DNA of 64,000 nt. Source: Synaphobranchus kaupii (lineage: Eukaryota; Chordata; Actinopteri; Anguilliformes; Synaphobranchidae). The DNA lies in the NCBI GenBank assembly GCA_029718625.1, contig CM056387.1:33178105-33242104 (forward strand). The letters are read 5' to 3'. Positions 12,479 through 23,081 of this stretch are shown here, piece after piece. Within the stretch, counting starts at the first letter, position 1. The number at the start of each line of letters is the position of its first letter. A program made the translations under genes and the position numbers. The notes beneath the pieces are model-generated. The model ran no database searches. It was not told where the DNA came from and saw only the letters and a program-made list of their open reading frames with translations.

Positions 12479-13928
12479 CATGGTGTTCTCTGCAGCGGCT
12501 TTGTTGTTTGATGGGAGCACCACTGCGATCAAACAAAGGGGACTTGACCTGTTGACCTCTGTTGGATCAGCTGCTGTTTGTATGCTAACATTAATCTTAT
12601 TCTTTCCTGTTGTTTGCCCCCCCCCCCCCCCCTCCCCCGAGGAGTGCTTTAGATGTGTGGGGGTATCGATCAGCTCAAATACTTTAAATGCACTGTAGGT
12701 GTTGTAAGAACTTGAGGAAGTCTCTTAGAGAGGCTAAATGAAGCCAAGCCCCTGCAGTAAGCTGTCGGGGGCTTTGGTCTATTCGTTTTTAGTCTTCCCT
12801 CTGGATAAAGGTGATTATTCTGCTTGTTTTGGCAATCTCCGTGTTTTTGTGTCTCTTTTAAAATAAATTTTATTCGTCTTTCGTTTTCTGCTGACCTCAG
12901 AAAGGTAAGGAAGAGAATAATCCCTAAATTACGTCCCTTACCTCCTGTCCTCTGTGGAAAGGAGACCAAATTAACCTACAAGGTCTTCCTCTGGACAAAC
13001 GTTGCAAAAAAAAGAGAGGGAAAAAGAAAACCTAGCACTACAACCCCCTTACATTGCAGTTTTTATTTTTTGCTTAGGTTAGGAAATCACACAGGCCTGG
13101 TACCCTAAATGGGAAAAATGTGTAGACAGAATTTTTTTCTTTTTTACCCCTTACATCTAATGCCACAATACGATTTTTTTTTTTCCCCCTTCAGAGAAGT
13201 GCTGAATTTTTTCTTTTTCGTTTTTGTGCGGTGGTTCTCTCGTGCTCTGAATACCGCTCTTGTAGTTAATGGCTTTGCCGCTCAGCACCTGCCGTTCTTC
13301 AGTAGGCTGAATAAATTGATGTCAGTCTTGGTCTTCGGAGGCGTCTCGCTTTTAATTTGCGGCGGACGCACCTCGTTTGATTGTCGCCCTCGCTTAGCTG
13401 GAGGGAAGGGAGATTACATCAAAGAGAAAAGACCCGTTTTTGAAGGGGAACATTAAAAGTCACGAATTAGACGCTAGCTGTTGACATGGTGGCAAACTTG
13501 AAAGTTGAAACTTGGAAGATAAAGGGGAATTGTCTAGCAAAGCACTTGAAGCTTAAAATTTGTTCTTACTCATTACTTATTGACAGTGGCCTCCTTGGAT
13601 ACCGGTATCTTCACGGTGTAAGGTAGCAATAACGGATATTACTGAGTAACAGATATTTATTGGGTATTTTGTCATCTGAGTGAATTTAGTAGACTCTGAG
13701 GAATGGCCTTTTCTCAGAGCAACCTTTGCTGAACCTGTTCTTCTCTTTCAGGAATCAGCTTAAATTTGTTTAAAAACCTGTAAGGCCCTTGTTGGATCAT
13801 GGCAGGCATAGTTATTTTATCACTGGCTTTAGAATGTCCCCCCCCCCCCCCCCCCCTACAAGTGAGGTCCCTCCTGAAGTGTCTGTTCTCAAGAGACGTT
13901 GAGCTTGGACTTTGTTGCCTTATGGTTG
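12479..13928. other. Non-coding sequence with homopolymer runs
   Basis: It follows the minisatellite directly. C-runs lie at about 12617-12635 and 13838-13855, with several poly-T and poly-A runs. A CpG-containing stretch at about 13330-13400 has no recognisable exon. Frames here do not resemble known proteins. Confidence 0.5.
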
Positions 13929-14183
13929 CAGGGATAATAAAATGGGAGTGAAATCGCAGATTGGTGGGGGGGAAACTGAACAACACTGACTGTGATTGGT
14001 GGATACATTATGGCTGTACATCCAGGTGCCGTGACTACAGCTGGGAGGTATCCACCAATTGCCGCTGGCTTTGTTCTATTTGCTGTTACCAGCGCTCTCC
14101 GTGGTTGGTGAAGAGCTCCTCTTTGGTTTCTAAGTGAAAAGTGATGACGCCACTAACGTCCTGTCCCAATTTTATTATCCCTG
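13929..14183. mobile_element. MITE-like element with CAGGGATAATAAAAT inverted ends
   Basis: The left end reads CAGGGATAATAAAATGGGA. The right end is its reverse complement, TCCCAATTTTATTATCCCTG, with about one mismatch. A second inverted pair, TTGGTGGATA / TATCCACCAA, lies inside (about 13996 and 14049). Length is about 255 bp with no transposase. CAGGG ends would fit a hAT-type MITE, but I see no clear 8-bp target duplication. Confidence 0.7.
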
Positions 14184-14433
14184 GTGGGGGGTGGGGGTGA
14201 GAGCATGCCCGGAGCTCATTGGGTAATTACAGTTGCCTCTGTGTTGCACAACCGGTCCTCCAATCAGAGCTGGTTTCAACACCAAACTGACCAGATGAAA
14301 AGAAAAGGAAATGCAAGCAATGGACACAAGGTTCAGATTTGCCCGTCTGCGTTATTCGCTCGGTCGTCCGCTCGTCATCGTCCTCGTCTACGCCACGCTG
14401 GCCTCTTTCCAGAATCTTTCGTAATGGAAGACG

Positions 14434-15029
14434 TAGGGCTGGGCGATATGGCCAAAATATCATATCATATATATGATATTTTTAATATTATTGAAGGTAT
14501 GACAGTATTTGGTTTTCCCAATGCAAATTACACAAGAAGTAAACTGAAATATCGGCTACTCTAGGCTAACTGTAGGAAAATAGGGCTCAATCAAAATGCA
14601 GTAATCAATTAATTTCACTTTTTATTATGAACATGAATACCGAACGGTGTAAAATATTGAATAACATAAAAAAATTGGACGGTAAACAAAAAAAACATAA
14701 TGTGCAGCCTGCAAATGTTAGGCTAGCTAGTAATTAAATTAAAAAATATATTTTTTTCGATTAATTTATTTCTGTCATACCTTGGCTCCAACTCCATCAT
14801 GTGTTCCCAAAAACTTCTCTGTACATGCTTGCAACGTCATGTCACTTTTTTTAATGAAATGGTGCGAGTTTCATTCAAAGCAGACGACGGGTAAATTCTT
14901 TATCATACTGTTGCCATTTTTTAATGTACGATTTTTGATATTCTTTGGATGAAACACAATAAAATATAGCTGACAACGGTATTTCAAATACCGTCGCACA
15001 AATTCATACCGGTATACCGCCCAGCTCTA
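14434..15029. mobile_element. Non-autonomous hAT-like element
   Basis: The left terminus TAGGGCTGGGCGATATGGC and the right terminus GGTATACCGCCCAGCTCTA form imperfect inverted repeats (about 16 of 19 positions). The interior is AT-rich with no transposase frame. Ends of this form are common in fish non-autonomous hAT elements (family knowledge). Target-site duplication is unclear. Length 596 bp. Confidence 0.7.
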
Positions 15030-15180
15030 AGTAGAGCGATATTGAAAACATGTCTGCTGAATTCAATGAGTTGGCTGCGGTAGTCAACTAAAATATACTT
15101 ATATATTTACCCACAAGTCATGTAACCTGTGTTCCAAAAGCTGCCCGTGAGGTAGGAGCGGGGAAGCAAGTGAGGTTGTG

Positions 15181-15396
15181 GGTGCATCCCAATATTTTTC
15201 ACTCCTCACCTCCTTTCCTCCACTCCCCCACTACCACTCGTCTCAGAGACATTAATTCATTTGTAACCATTGATGTGTCATTAATATGTAATCAGCAACA
15301 TTAGACTAGGACATAAAGGTCGGTTTCCGGGGCACGGTGGAGAGGAGGTGGTAGTGGAGGAACGGAGGATGCATTTTTTGAGTTTTGGGATGCTCC
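15181..15396. mobile_element. MITE-like repeat, copy A
   Basis: The left end reads GGTGCATCCCAATATTTTTC and the right end GAGTTTTGGGATGCTCC, which are imperfect inverted repeats. A second copy at 40218-40497 shares the interior: CACTCCTCACCTCCTTTCCT, then 'ATTAATATGTAAT', 'AGCA...ATTAGA', and 'GGACA(T/C)AAAG'. No coding capacity. Family not known. Confidence 0.75.
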
Positions 15397-15999
15397 CTGT
15401 GTGTGATGTCATGCAGTTCCAGGAAGGAATATTTCTCAGTGATTTAGGCCTACTCAAAGCACTTCCCACAGCCCCAAGCTTTAGCGAGTAAGGAAAGTGA
15501 CATGGACCTAGAATCGGCCCTTGATGGACCTCGTCCTTGCAAAACCAACCACTGGTCCTGAACCAGTTTTATTCATTAAATAACAGTAAACGCTGAATAG
15601 GGGTTTCTTGGTCGCACGCCTCTAAGTCCGTCCCCAAAAGGATGTGCTCATTGACAGAGGAGCAGGTCTCAAGGCTGCAGCGTTCCTGACGGATCAGCGT
15701 TTATCGCGCACGTATTCAATTAACCAGCCACCCCCCCACCCCCCTCCTTGCTATGTCCCATCTCCTCCACACCAGGAGGTCAGGCCGATGGCAATCTCGC
15801 CGCTTCAGTTCAACTTTGCAACCCTTTAATTGGAGGCTTGGTATGGGTCTGTGCTGAGATCATGGTTTTATTATTTTTTTTCATTATTTTTTTTTTCCCG
15901 CTCACTACCCACCCAACCCCCTCCCTCTCCCCCGCTCTGTTCTCAAGCTCTTCTTAAGCTTCTCCAAATGTGTTGAGGATGCAGTTTCAACACGCAGTC

Positions 16000-16043
<44 letters not shown>

Positions 16044-16795
16044 GCCATGCTCAGCATTTTCCCCTCTGTTGTGGGTGCGATATCTCTGCTCAAGTTAATC
16101 AGCTCAGAGGTGTCAGCATTCTTGTTGGCGATTCATAAAAATTCAGCCTGCGCTTGCAAAAGCAGGCCTCTGTGCTCGTACCGCGCAATACCGCGCGCTC
16201 AGCCATCAGCACCGCGCCACACAAGAGGGAATAACAGAGGTGAGGCGGTTCGCTTCAGGTACCGAAACACAATTGCGCGTGGTTTTAAAAAGGGACACGG
16301 CGTCTCCTCCCGGCTTCCTCTCATGAATATTAAGAGGGTCGACCCTCCGGCGGCGGCAGCCGTGCTGACAACGCCGCCGCCGTTTCCAGGCCGCGTTTTC
16401 AGCCTGCCATATTTTACGCTGCTCGGTGACAGGTGCTGTTCTCAAAGGAACAGCTTGTGAAGGGGTGGCGGGGTGGGGGGAGTGTACCCCTTGGGAGATA
16501 TTTAAGTGCTGCGCTAAAATAAGAAAAAAATAAATGAATAAAAATAGAAAACAAGCTTCCCGCCTGATTTACATTTGATTTTGGGCCTAATACACTCGCC
16601 GCGATGCACAGGCCCCGACCCTCCTGTAAGTTGATGGTCGGGCACAATGGCGGTAGCTCCCTGCTCGCGTGCGGAAATGTGTGCTTCCTGATTAATGGCC
16701 GAATTCTCAATACGAGCGGTCAGGACACAGGACAGTGTCATCAATCGTCTCATTTCCTCCTTCTCAAAGGTTTTTTTTCATCTTCTGCCATTTTA
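15397..16795. other. Non-coding sequence with CT tract and CpG-rich patch
   Basis: A (CT)n tract lies at about 15999-16042. A CpG-rich unique patch at about 16180-16410 contains GCGCAATACCGCGCGC and a GGCGGCGGC stretch. AT-rich sequence follows. No exon is recognisable. The patch could be a promoter or conserved regulatory element 5-6 kb upstream of mafg, but that is inference from composition only. Confidence 0.4.
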
Positions 16796-16826
16796 CTATT
16801 ATTATTATTATTATTATTATTATTAT
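16796..16826. repeat. (ATT)n microsatellite
   Basis: About ten consecutive ATT trinucleotides. Confidence 0.95.
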
Positions 16827-16897
16827 GTGTGTAATAATCATTTCTGAGAGGCTGAGTGTAGTTTTTTTGTGAGTATAGTTTCAGTATTTGTGTGTTT

Positions 16898-17555
16898 GTG
16901 CATACGTGTAAGTGTGTGTTCTTGTGCATATGTGTATGCCTTTAGTCTTGTGCATACGTGTAAGTGTGTGTTCTTGTGCATATGTGTATGCCTTTAGTCT
17001 TGTGCATACGTGTATGTGTGTGTTCTTGTGCATATGTGTATGCCTTTAGTCTTGTGCATACGTGTATGTGTGTGTTCTTGTGCATATGTGTATGCCTTTA
17101 GTCTTGTGCATACGTGTATGTGTGTGTTCTTGTGCATATGTGTATGCCTTTAGTCTTGTGCATACGTGTATGTGTGTGTTCTTGTGCATACGTGTATGCC
17201 TTTAGTCTTGTGCATACGTGTAAGTGTGTGTTCTTGTGCATATGTGTATGCCTTTAGTCTTGTGCATACGTGTATGTGTGTGTTCTTGTGCATACGTGTA
17301 TGCCTTTAGTCTTGTGCATACGTGTATGTGTGTGTTCTTGTGCATATGTGTATGCCTTTAGTCTTGTGCATACGTGTATGTGTGTGTTCTTGTGCATATG
17401 TGTATGCCTTTAGTCTTGTGCATACGTGTATGTGTGTGTTCTTGTGCATATGTGTATGCCTTTAGTCTTGTGCATACGTGTAAGTGTGTGTTCTTGTGCA
17501 TATGTGTATGCCTTTAGTCTTGTGCATACGTGTAAGTGTGTGTTCTTGTGCATAT
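16898..17555. repeat. 52-bp minisatellite, about 12.6 copies
   Basis: The unit reads GTGCATACGTGTATGTGTGT, then GTTCTTGTGCATATGTGTAT, then GCCTTTAGTCTT (52 bp). Variants are GTAAGT/GTATGT and CATATG/CATACG. Copies are otherwise almost identical. The array contains long alternating purine-pyrimidine stretches. Open frames through it on both strands arise from the repeat. Confidence 0.97.
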
Positions 17556-18475
17556 TCCTCCCGCTGGGCACGCTCAGTGACTGGGGTGGGCGGTGTTGTG
17601 CAGCACTGGTGTGCCATTGGTCAGATTTCAACATGTGACACGGGCATTGACTTCAGGGACCATGTGATTCCGGGTCGCACCACGCAGGAACGACAGCTGC
17701 TCTCTTCCGAACGCTCCCAAGAGGATTAAGGTGCATGAGGAGAAAGCGGGAGAAATAAAAAAATAAAAATGTAATAATAATTTTCACACCTTCAACCGTT
17801 TCACTCTGTCATTCTCTGTCATTGCAATATGACACGGCGTGAAGGAGTGGCGATAAGGAAGGACTGCTCAGCCGCACGCGAATGGCATCTGAACAAAAAT
17901 ATGAATGTGACATTTGCGTACGTGTGCTATTTGAAGCAAAGCTCTCCTCCTCAGCACTGTAGAACTAGGCCTACATCTTAAACGCTTTTTTTTTTTTTTT
18001 TTTCCCGTTGCTCCATTTTACTCGGTTTTATTTTTTTCTTGCGATGAGAGCTATGGCAGTTGATGCCGGAAGGATTGACGAGCTCGGTCAGACAGGCGGT
18101 CAGACAGACTTCTCCTGCTGCAGTGGTTCATTGTGAGAAGGTTCGCTGCCACTGGGTGTGGTTGGTTCTCTGGTACTTAGCGGCTGTGTTTAGGAATCTG
18201 CTGAATCATGGTGACTTGTGATATTCACCCAGTCCTGGGGCAGGTTTGGTGAAGCCCAGAAAAGAACGGCCCTCGCAAGAGCTTATTTAGGTTTTATTTT
18301 ATTAATTTATCCCCCCTCCCCCAATGGATACATTGTTAATTTAACTCTGAAACATCTGAGCCAATCCGTTAAATGTTGAATGAGACGTCTGGTAATCCCT
18401 GTCTATTCCTCAACAGGGAGTGGAGTAGGCGCTTTATCACATGATAGGGGTCTATGTCATTTTGTACATGCGTGC
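17556..18475. other. Non-coding unique sequence
   Basis: No exon recognised. There is a poly-T run near 17986-18003. An NF-E2/MARE-like TGCTGAATCAT lies near 18199, one base off TGCTGAGTCAT. No other structure seen. Confidence 0.45.
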
Positions 18476-18615
18476 GTTTGTGCGTGTACAGTATATGTGT
18501 GCGCGCCTGTAATGTTCCCGTAAGCTGATGGGACAGCGTACTGCATGCGTGTGTGCGTGTACAGTATATGTGTGCGCGCCTGTAATGTTCCCGTAAGCTG
18601 ATGGGACAGCGTACT
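18476..18615. repeat. 73-bp direct tandem duplication
   Basis: The segment beginning TGCGTGTACAGTATATGTGT at 18481 repeats at 18554, with the following CGCGCCTGTAATGTTCCCGT block and the GATGGGACAGCGTACTG end essentially identical. Two copies, the second slightly truncated. Confidence 0.95.
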
Positions 18616-18835
18616 GTCGGTGACCGTACCGTTGCCGTGGATCTTTTTCTTTTAAGACCTCCATAGCAAAAATGAACGGTGTATTTATTTTATTTTTTGT
18701 TTACTCCCACTTGAAGCGACTAGCTGGCCAATGTATGCACTGTTTGATTCGATTATTGGGGAAAAACCGCTCCCTATGGTATTGATGAGATGATGGACCT
18801 GTGGCACCTTCCATAGATACCAGTACAGTTCACAG

Positions 18836-19111
18836 CAGGGGTGCACAACTGGGGCCGATCCGTTTCAGGATTTTGTGCCAACTTCTGCTCTTAATTGTTT
18901 CATTTGCTCAATTATATCTTGATCTGACATTTCTACAAGCGCCAGCTATAGCCACAGACTGCAAGTGTATCCTAAAGATTTTGCTGTGATCAAGTACAGG
19001 AGTGACCCCATGTAATTTATAGAGCTGTCAAAAAAGTAAAGCAAAGATAATTGGTTGGTACAAAAACCAGCACGCAGACCTTCCCTCCAGGTCCGGAGTT
19101 GTGTACCCCTG
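18836..19111. mobile_element. MITE-like element with CAGGGGTGCACAACT ends
   Basis: The left end CAGGGGTGCACAACTGGGGC and the right end GGAGTTGTGTACCCCTG are imperfect inverted repeats over about 17 bp. About 276 bp, no transposase. Similar short elements are widespread in fish genomes (general knowledge). Class not certain. Confidence 0.65.
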
Positions 19112-20063
19112 GTTTACAGCCTTTGGGTCTCCATTGTAATGTACAATTGCAGAAATTAGTAATAGAATATAATTTTATCCTGACTACCAAAGTTGGTGTC
19201 TTAAGGCAAAAGACACAGCGGCGTAGTCCATTGTAAAATAAAATAAAATAAAGTAAAACATTATATTTTTGGGTGTAAGTTTAGGTCTGCCGTGTCGTCC
19301 CTGTGTGGGAGAAGCACATTCTGTGCCTATCTGGTTTCGTTCTGTGCCTATCGCCGAGCTTTCTGCTTTCTCTCTGTCTGTTAAAAGCCCAGCCGGGGTT
19401 TTTGTTGCTGTCATTTGGAGGTTTTTTCTCGCATCACCCTGTGAGGAGAGCGAACCGCAACACAAATGGGCTCTTAAAGAGAGCCGGGGGGGGGGGGGGG
19501 GGACAGGAATTTAAAACGTATTAATATTTCGTGGAAGTTTATTATAGAACGTCTCGGGCACGAGCTGCCAGAAAGCCATCGATCCGCAAAGTTTACGCCC
19601 ACGTTTTACAGGACAGTTTGGTCGGGAAGTGTGTGTGTGTGTGTGTTTGTGTTTGGGGGGGGTCATTACGCGATGGGGTGGGGGGTGGGTGCGAGACCGG
19701 CCAACAAAACGTTGGAACGGCGCCGCGACATTTAGAAATGTTGGCAAATCTGATTTTAAACTGTTGATGTTGCATCTTCAACGCCATGTTCAGCTCCGTA
19801 AGCAGACTGGTGATGATCTAATAGGCTTGACTCATCACTTCCTTCAGTAGATTATACGGAGTGTAACGTGCTCAGAAGATCTCATTACCGCCGCGAGAAG
19901 TGCAACAGGCTGCTCGTTTGCAGCGGATTCGGCGTTATGGGCGGACCGCCATCGGGCTTCGAGTCCTCCCCTCCCCTCACCCCCTCCCATGTTGGGAGTG
20001 AGCCCCGCCCGGTCTGTGACCCAGTCCTGTTATCGGCCGTCGGGGGCACTGTCCCGTACGGGC
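19112..20063. other. Non-coding sequence with simple repeats and CpG-rich end
   Basis: An A-rich (AAAAT)n run at about 19236-19258, a G-run at about 19486-19502, a short GT tract at 19629-19646, and G-rich sequence at about 19656-19690. CpG density rises at about 19880-20060. No exon recognised. Confidence 0.45.
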
Positions 20064-20287
20064 AGGGTATAACATTAATGTTTTCACCCACTGGCCAGAC
20101 TGGCTCGTGGATTCTAAAAATCGCCAGCCATTTTCAGCATTTTACCAGCCACATTACCACCTTTTACAATATAACACAACCTGGTTGGTTACCGGCCAAA
20201 GTGGCTGCTTGAGTAGAAATCTTACCGGCCACTATCAGAATTTTACCAGCACTTTGGCTGGTGGCTGGTGTTCATTTCGCACCCTGC
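20064..20287 (-). repeat. Dispersed repeat, copy 2 of an inverted pair
   Basis: Reverse complement of the element at 2205-2412. It reads 'ATTAATGTTTTCACCCACTG', 'GCCAGACTGGC', 'ATTTTACCAGCCAC', 'TTTTACAATATAACACAACC' and 'GGCTGGTGGCTGGTG'. The copies differ by substitutions and small gaps, so they are not recent. Confidence 0.7.
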
Positions 20288-20620
20288 GTACGGGCCATTT
20301 TAACGAATGCCCAGGTGCGTCCCTCATTCGGATCGGGTCGGCCCTGCCGGCGTCGCGCGCCGCTGTCGCTGTGACGACGCGCCCTGGCTCCAGCTCGGAC
20401 GCGTTTCCGTATGGCGCGCTCGTCTGGGTGGCCTCTCGCCGCGGCCAAACCCTCTCGTACACGCAGCCGCACGCGCCTACGCGCACGGGCACAAGGTACT
20501 TTCCTTCTCTCCGTGACTCCTGGAAGGCAGCCGTTGCCTCCGAGGCTGCGAAAGTCGCTCGGTATTTCCTGAGCAGCTCGCTAATTCTCAGAAGGATTTT
20601 CCCTTGCGCACACGGTGGGT
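20288..20620. promoter_or_regulatory. CpG-rich patch, candidate mafg promoter / 5' exon
   Basis: This is the densest CpG stretch upstream of mafg (CGGCGTCGCGCGCCGCTGTC, GACGACGCGCCC, CGCACGCGCCTACGCGCACG), ending about 1.15 kb before the first coding exon. Small Maf genes normally have an untranslated first exon in a CpG island. 'GGGCACAAGGTACTTT' near 20485-20500 contains a weak donor-like site. Assignment to mafg rests on composition and position only. Confidence 0.4.
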
Positions 20621-21317
20621 CTTTGTTTTGTTCGGTTAAACAGCAGCACTTGATGAGCAGATGGTGTGCCTTTCAGAACGGCATGTCTTTTTCCGTACAA
20701 GTGTAGTGCGTTTGGAGGTGGCGGCTGCCTTCCAGCAGTCTCTGAGGGAGGGAAAGTGTCTTGGGCACACGCACAGACTCTTTACACTTAGACTTGTTAC
20801 AGTCGTGCTGTAGTTTTTGCTCAGACTCATCTCGGCACGAGCCTGAACGCAGATAGCGTTAGCCCTGTGATCGAAGCCGAACACCGGGGTGGCTGTGGAC
20901 ATTGGACGCTATCTTTAGCCGGCTGTATCAATGGCTGAACATCTCGGATATTTTAAGACGCCAGCTATCAATATGAGCTTGATTTGGCTCATTTGGCGGA
21001 CTTATCCGGTGATTAACCGGATTCAGAGATTAAATTCTCAAAACTGCAATCAACTGAGAATAGGGTTTTTTTTTTTCCCAGGTTTTTTTTTCTTTCCGAA
21101 TTTGATACCTTTGAAGCCGCCTTCTTCAAGACATGCGGTACCCTCTGAAGTTCAGTGCCCACCTAAAAATAAGAAATTCATGCAACTTTACCCCTTATCC
21201 CATCACCTCAAGGTATTTGTACATTCTCAAAAAGTAAACGTGTGCCTCCAATTTAGATACTGAGTGTATTTTTCAGTGGGGATTCAAAAAATGAAAGAGC
21301 AGAAATGGGCTAGTCTA
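20621..21317. other. Non-coding sequence between CpG patch and MITE
   Basis: Unique sequence with poly-T runs near 21066-21093. It probably belongs to mafg intron 1 if the promoter is upstream. No exon recognised. Confidence 0.4.
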
Positions 21318-21513
21318 CACCAGAGCTGCCCAACCCTGTTCCTGGAGATCTACCGTCCTGTAGGTTTTTATTTCAACCCTAATTTGGCACATGCACCTGA
21401 TTCTATTAATTAGCAGCTCAATGAGATCTCCAGCTGTCGACTGAAGTGTGCCTTGTTAGGGCTGGAGTGAAAACCTACAGGACAGTAGATCTCCAGGAAC
21501 AGGGTCTGCACAA
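21318..21513. mobile_element. MITE-like repeat with ~35-bp inverted ends, copy 1
   Basis: The left arm CCCTGTTCCTGGAGATCTAC plus CGTCCTGTAGGTTTT is mirrored by the right arm AAAACCTACAGGACAGTAGA plus TCTCCAGGAACAGGG. The interior 'TTTCAACCCTAATTTGGCAC' and 'ATTAGCAGCTCAAT' also occur at 36541-36735. About 196 bp, non-coding. Confidence 0.85.
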
Positions 21514-21744
21514 ATCGCAAACGTCCGCGATGCATTTCGTTTGAAGTTGCCTCTCGGCCAGGGCTCCCACAGAAAAGAGAATTCATTTTTTTTATCTGTG
21601 AGACTTTATAAAGGATGGATAACTAAATAAATGAATAAAAGCTCTCTCTTGCTGGAGAGGAGGAGGCCGGTTTGGGGAGTATTTGCGCGGTGCCGGTCTC
21701 TCCTCAGGCCTCCGGCGTTTAAAGCCAGTCTTTATCTCTTCCAG

Positions 21745-21774
21745 ATCTGCGCTGCTGGACAGAGCTCTTGTGGC
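21745..21774 (+). other. mafg: mafg 5' UTR part of the first coding exon
   Basis: The acceptor TTTATCTCTTCCAG ends at 21744. Thirty bases of leader precede the ATG, whose context is GTGGCATGA. An acceptor this close to the start codon implies at least one untranslated exon upstream. Confidence 0.8.
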
Positions 21775-21810
21775 ATGACGACCCCTAGCAAGGGCCACAA
21801 AGCCTTAAAG
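21775..21810 (+). CDS. mafg: mafg coding exon 1 (residues 1-12)
   Basis: Encodes [12 protein letters not shown] and ends in phase 0 at the donor AAAGgtaagc. It matches the short conserved first coding exon of vertebrate MafG, which has a closely similar N-terminus. Confidence 0.95.
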
Positions 21811-22420
21811 GTAAGCATGGCCTACCCCCCCCCCCCCCAAATGTATTCCTTTCATATTCTCATAACTTGGGTGCGTCTCTTTTGAGCGCTCTCATCAATT
21901 GCGTCGCAGGCTTTGCATGTGAATGCTTTTTTTTTTTTTTTCTGCAACGATATATTCATATTTATGCATTAGTCAAGTGTTCTCTTTGATGACGGGTTAA
22001 TTATGTTGAACATTGTTGGTGGCCTTTTTTTTTGATTTTAAGGATAAAAGTGTCCTAATGTTTTTGATCATGCAATGTGCCGTTTCAAAGTGGAGATACA
22101 TTTTTTTTTATATTCTATATATATAAAATGCTATATATTAATTAGTTCTATAATTTATTGATGTATTTCCTGTTACCATTATTTAATTCAGTTCGGTGGG
22201 GTTCGGGAGATAAGTCTCACATGCGCCTTTATGTTGAAATTGCAAAGGTGGAAGAAAGTGTTTTTCTTTTTCTTTTTTTTTGCTGTTTTTCTTTCTAAAC
22301 ATCATTGGCATTCATTATATGATTAGATGGCCCCTGTGGGGTTGAAAATGCAGGGCTGCCCACATTTCCTCCCATTAATTCTAATGCTCACTCGCTCACT
22401 CTTACTTTCACTTATTCTTG

Positions 22421-22466
<46 letters not shown>

Positions 22467-23081
22467 GTGTTTCTCTATCTGTCTATCTCTATCAATTCAA
22501 TTAAAATGGACTCTGTCTGTGTCTCTCTCTATCAATTCAATTCAAATGGACTCTCTCTCTGTCAATTCTATTCAAATGGACTCTCTATTTGCCTCTCTCT
22601 CGCTCTGTCTCTCTGCTGCCCCCCGCAGGTGAAAAGGGAGCCGGGCGAGAATGGCACGAGCCTGACGGACGACGAGCTGGTGACGATGTCGGTGCGCGAG
22701 CTGAACCAGCACCTGCGCGGCCTGACCAAGGAGGAGATCCTGCTGCTCAAGCAGCGGCGGCGCACGCTCAAGAACCGCGGCTACGCCGCCAGCTGCCGCG
22801 TCAAGCGCGTCACGCAGAAGGAGGAGCTGGAGAAGCAGAAGGCCGAGCTCCAGCAGGAGGTGGAGAAGCTGGCCACGGAGAACGCCAGCATGAAGGCGGA
22901 GCTGGACGCACTGCGCTCCAAGTACGAGGCGCTGCAGAGCTTCGCCCGGACGGTGGCGCGCGGCCCTGTGGCCCCCGGGCGGGGCCCCATCGCCTCAGTC
23001 ATCGGGCCCCTCATCCCGGGCAAGGTGGCGGCCACCAGCGTCATCACCATAGTCAAGTCGAAAACGGACGCGAGGTCTTAG
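21775..23081 (+). CDS. mafg: MafG small Maf bZIP transcription factor (whole gene, 2 coding exons)
   Basis: The joined exons 21775-21810 and 22629-23081 encode 162 residues, the usual MafG length. The protein is a nuclear bZIP factor that homodimerises, or pairs with CNC/BACH proteins such as NRF2, on MARE/ARE sites; small Mafs lack a transactivation domain (family knowledge). Visible are a short N-terminus [12 protein letters not shown], the sumoylation-type motif VKRE at 13-16, the Maf extended homology region (about 24-50), the basic region with [13 protein letters not shown] (60-72), a leucine zipper from about residue 79, and the MafG-type tail ending SKTDARS. No break or missing key residue is seen. 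The coding bases are very GC-rich with strong G/C third positions, unlike the AT-rich surroundings. MafK and MafF are less likely because of the C-terminal tail. The a/b paralogue cannot be assigned. Confidence 0.97.
21811..22628 (+). other. mafg: mafg intron between coding exons
   Basis: 818 bp, GT-AG. Contains a C-run (21827-21838) and T-runs. Near its 3' end is an expanded pyrimidine tract (about 22420-22480), then three copies of a 'TCAATTCAATTCAAATGGAC' module at about 22492, 22532 and 22562 separated by CT repeats. The acceptor is CTGCCCCCCGCAG. Confidence 0.9.
22629..23081 (+). CDS. mafg: mafg coding exon 2 (residues 13-162, stop)
   Basis: Starts [16 protein letters not shown] and carries the extended homology region, basic region, zipper and C-terminal tail, ending with TAG at 23079-23081. 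Two other open frames in this exon (Arg/Ala-rich) are by-products of high GC. Confidence 0.97.
   Translation: MKREPGENGTSLTDDELVTMSVRELNQHLRGLTKEEILLLKQRRRTLKNRGYAASCRVKRVTQKEELEKQKAELQQEVEKLATENASMKAELDALRSKYEALQSFARTVARGPVAPGRGPIASVIGPLIPGKVAATSVITIVKSKTDARS

Noticed and set aside
12453..12698. 81-codon frame at the right end of the giant minisatellite
   Set aside because: It starts inside repeat units and runs through a C-run with no domain match.
20107..20706. 199-codon frame in the CpG-rich patch upstream of mafg
   Set aside because: It begins inside a dispersed repeat and continues through GC-rich sequence that is also open on the other strand.
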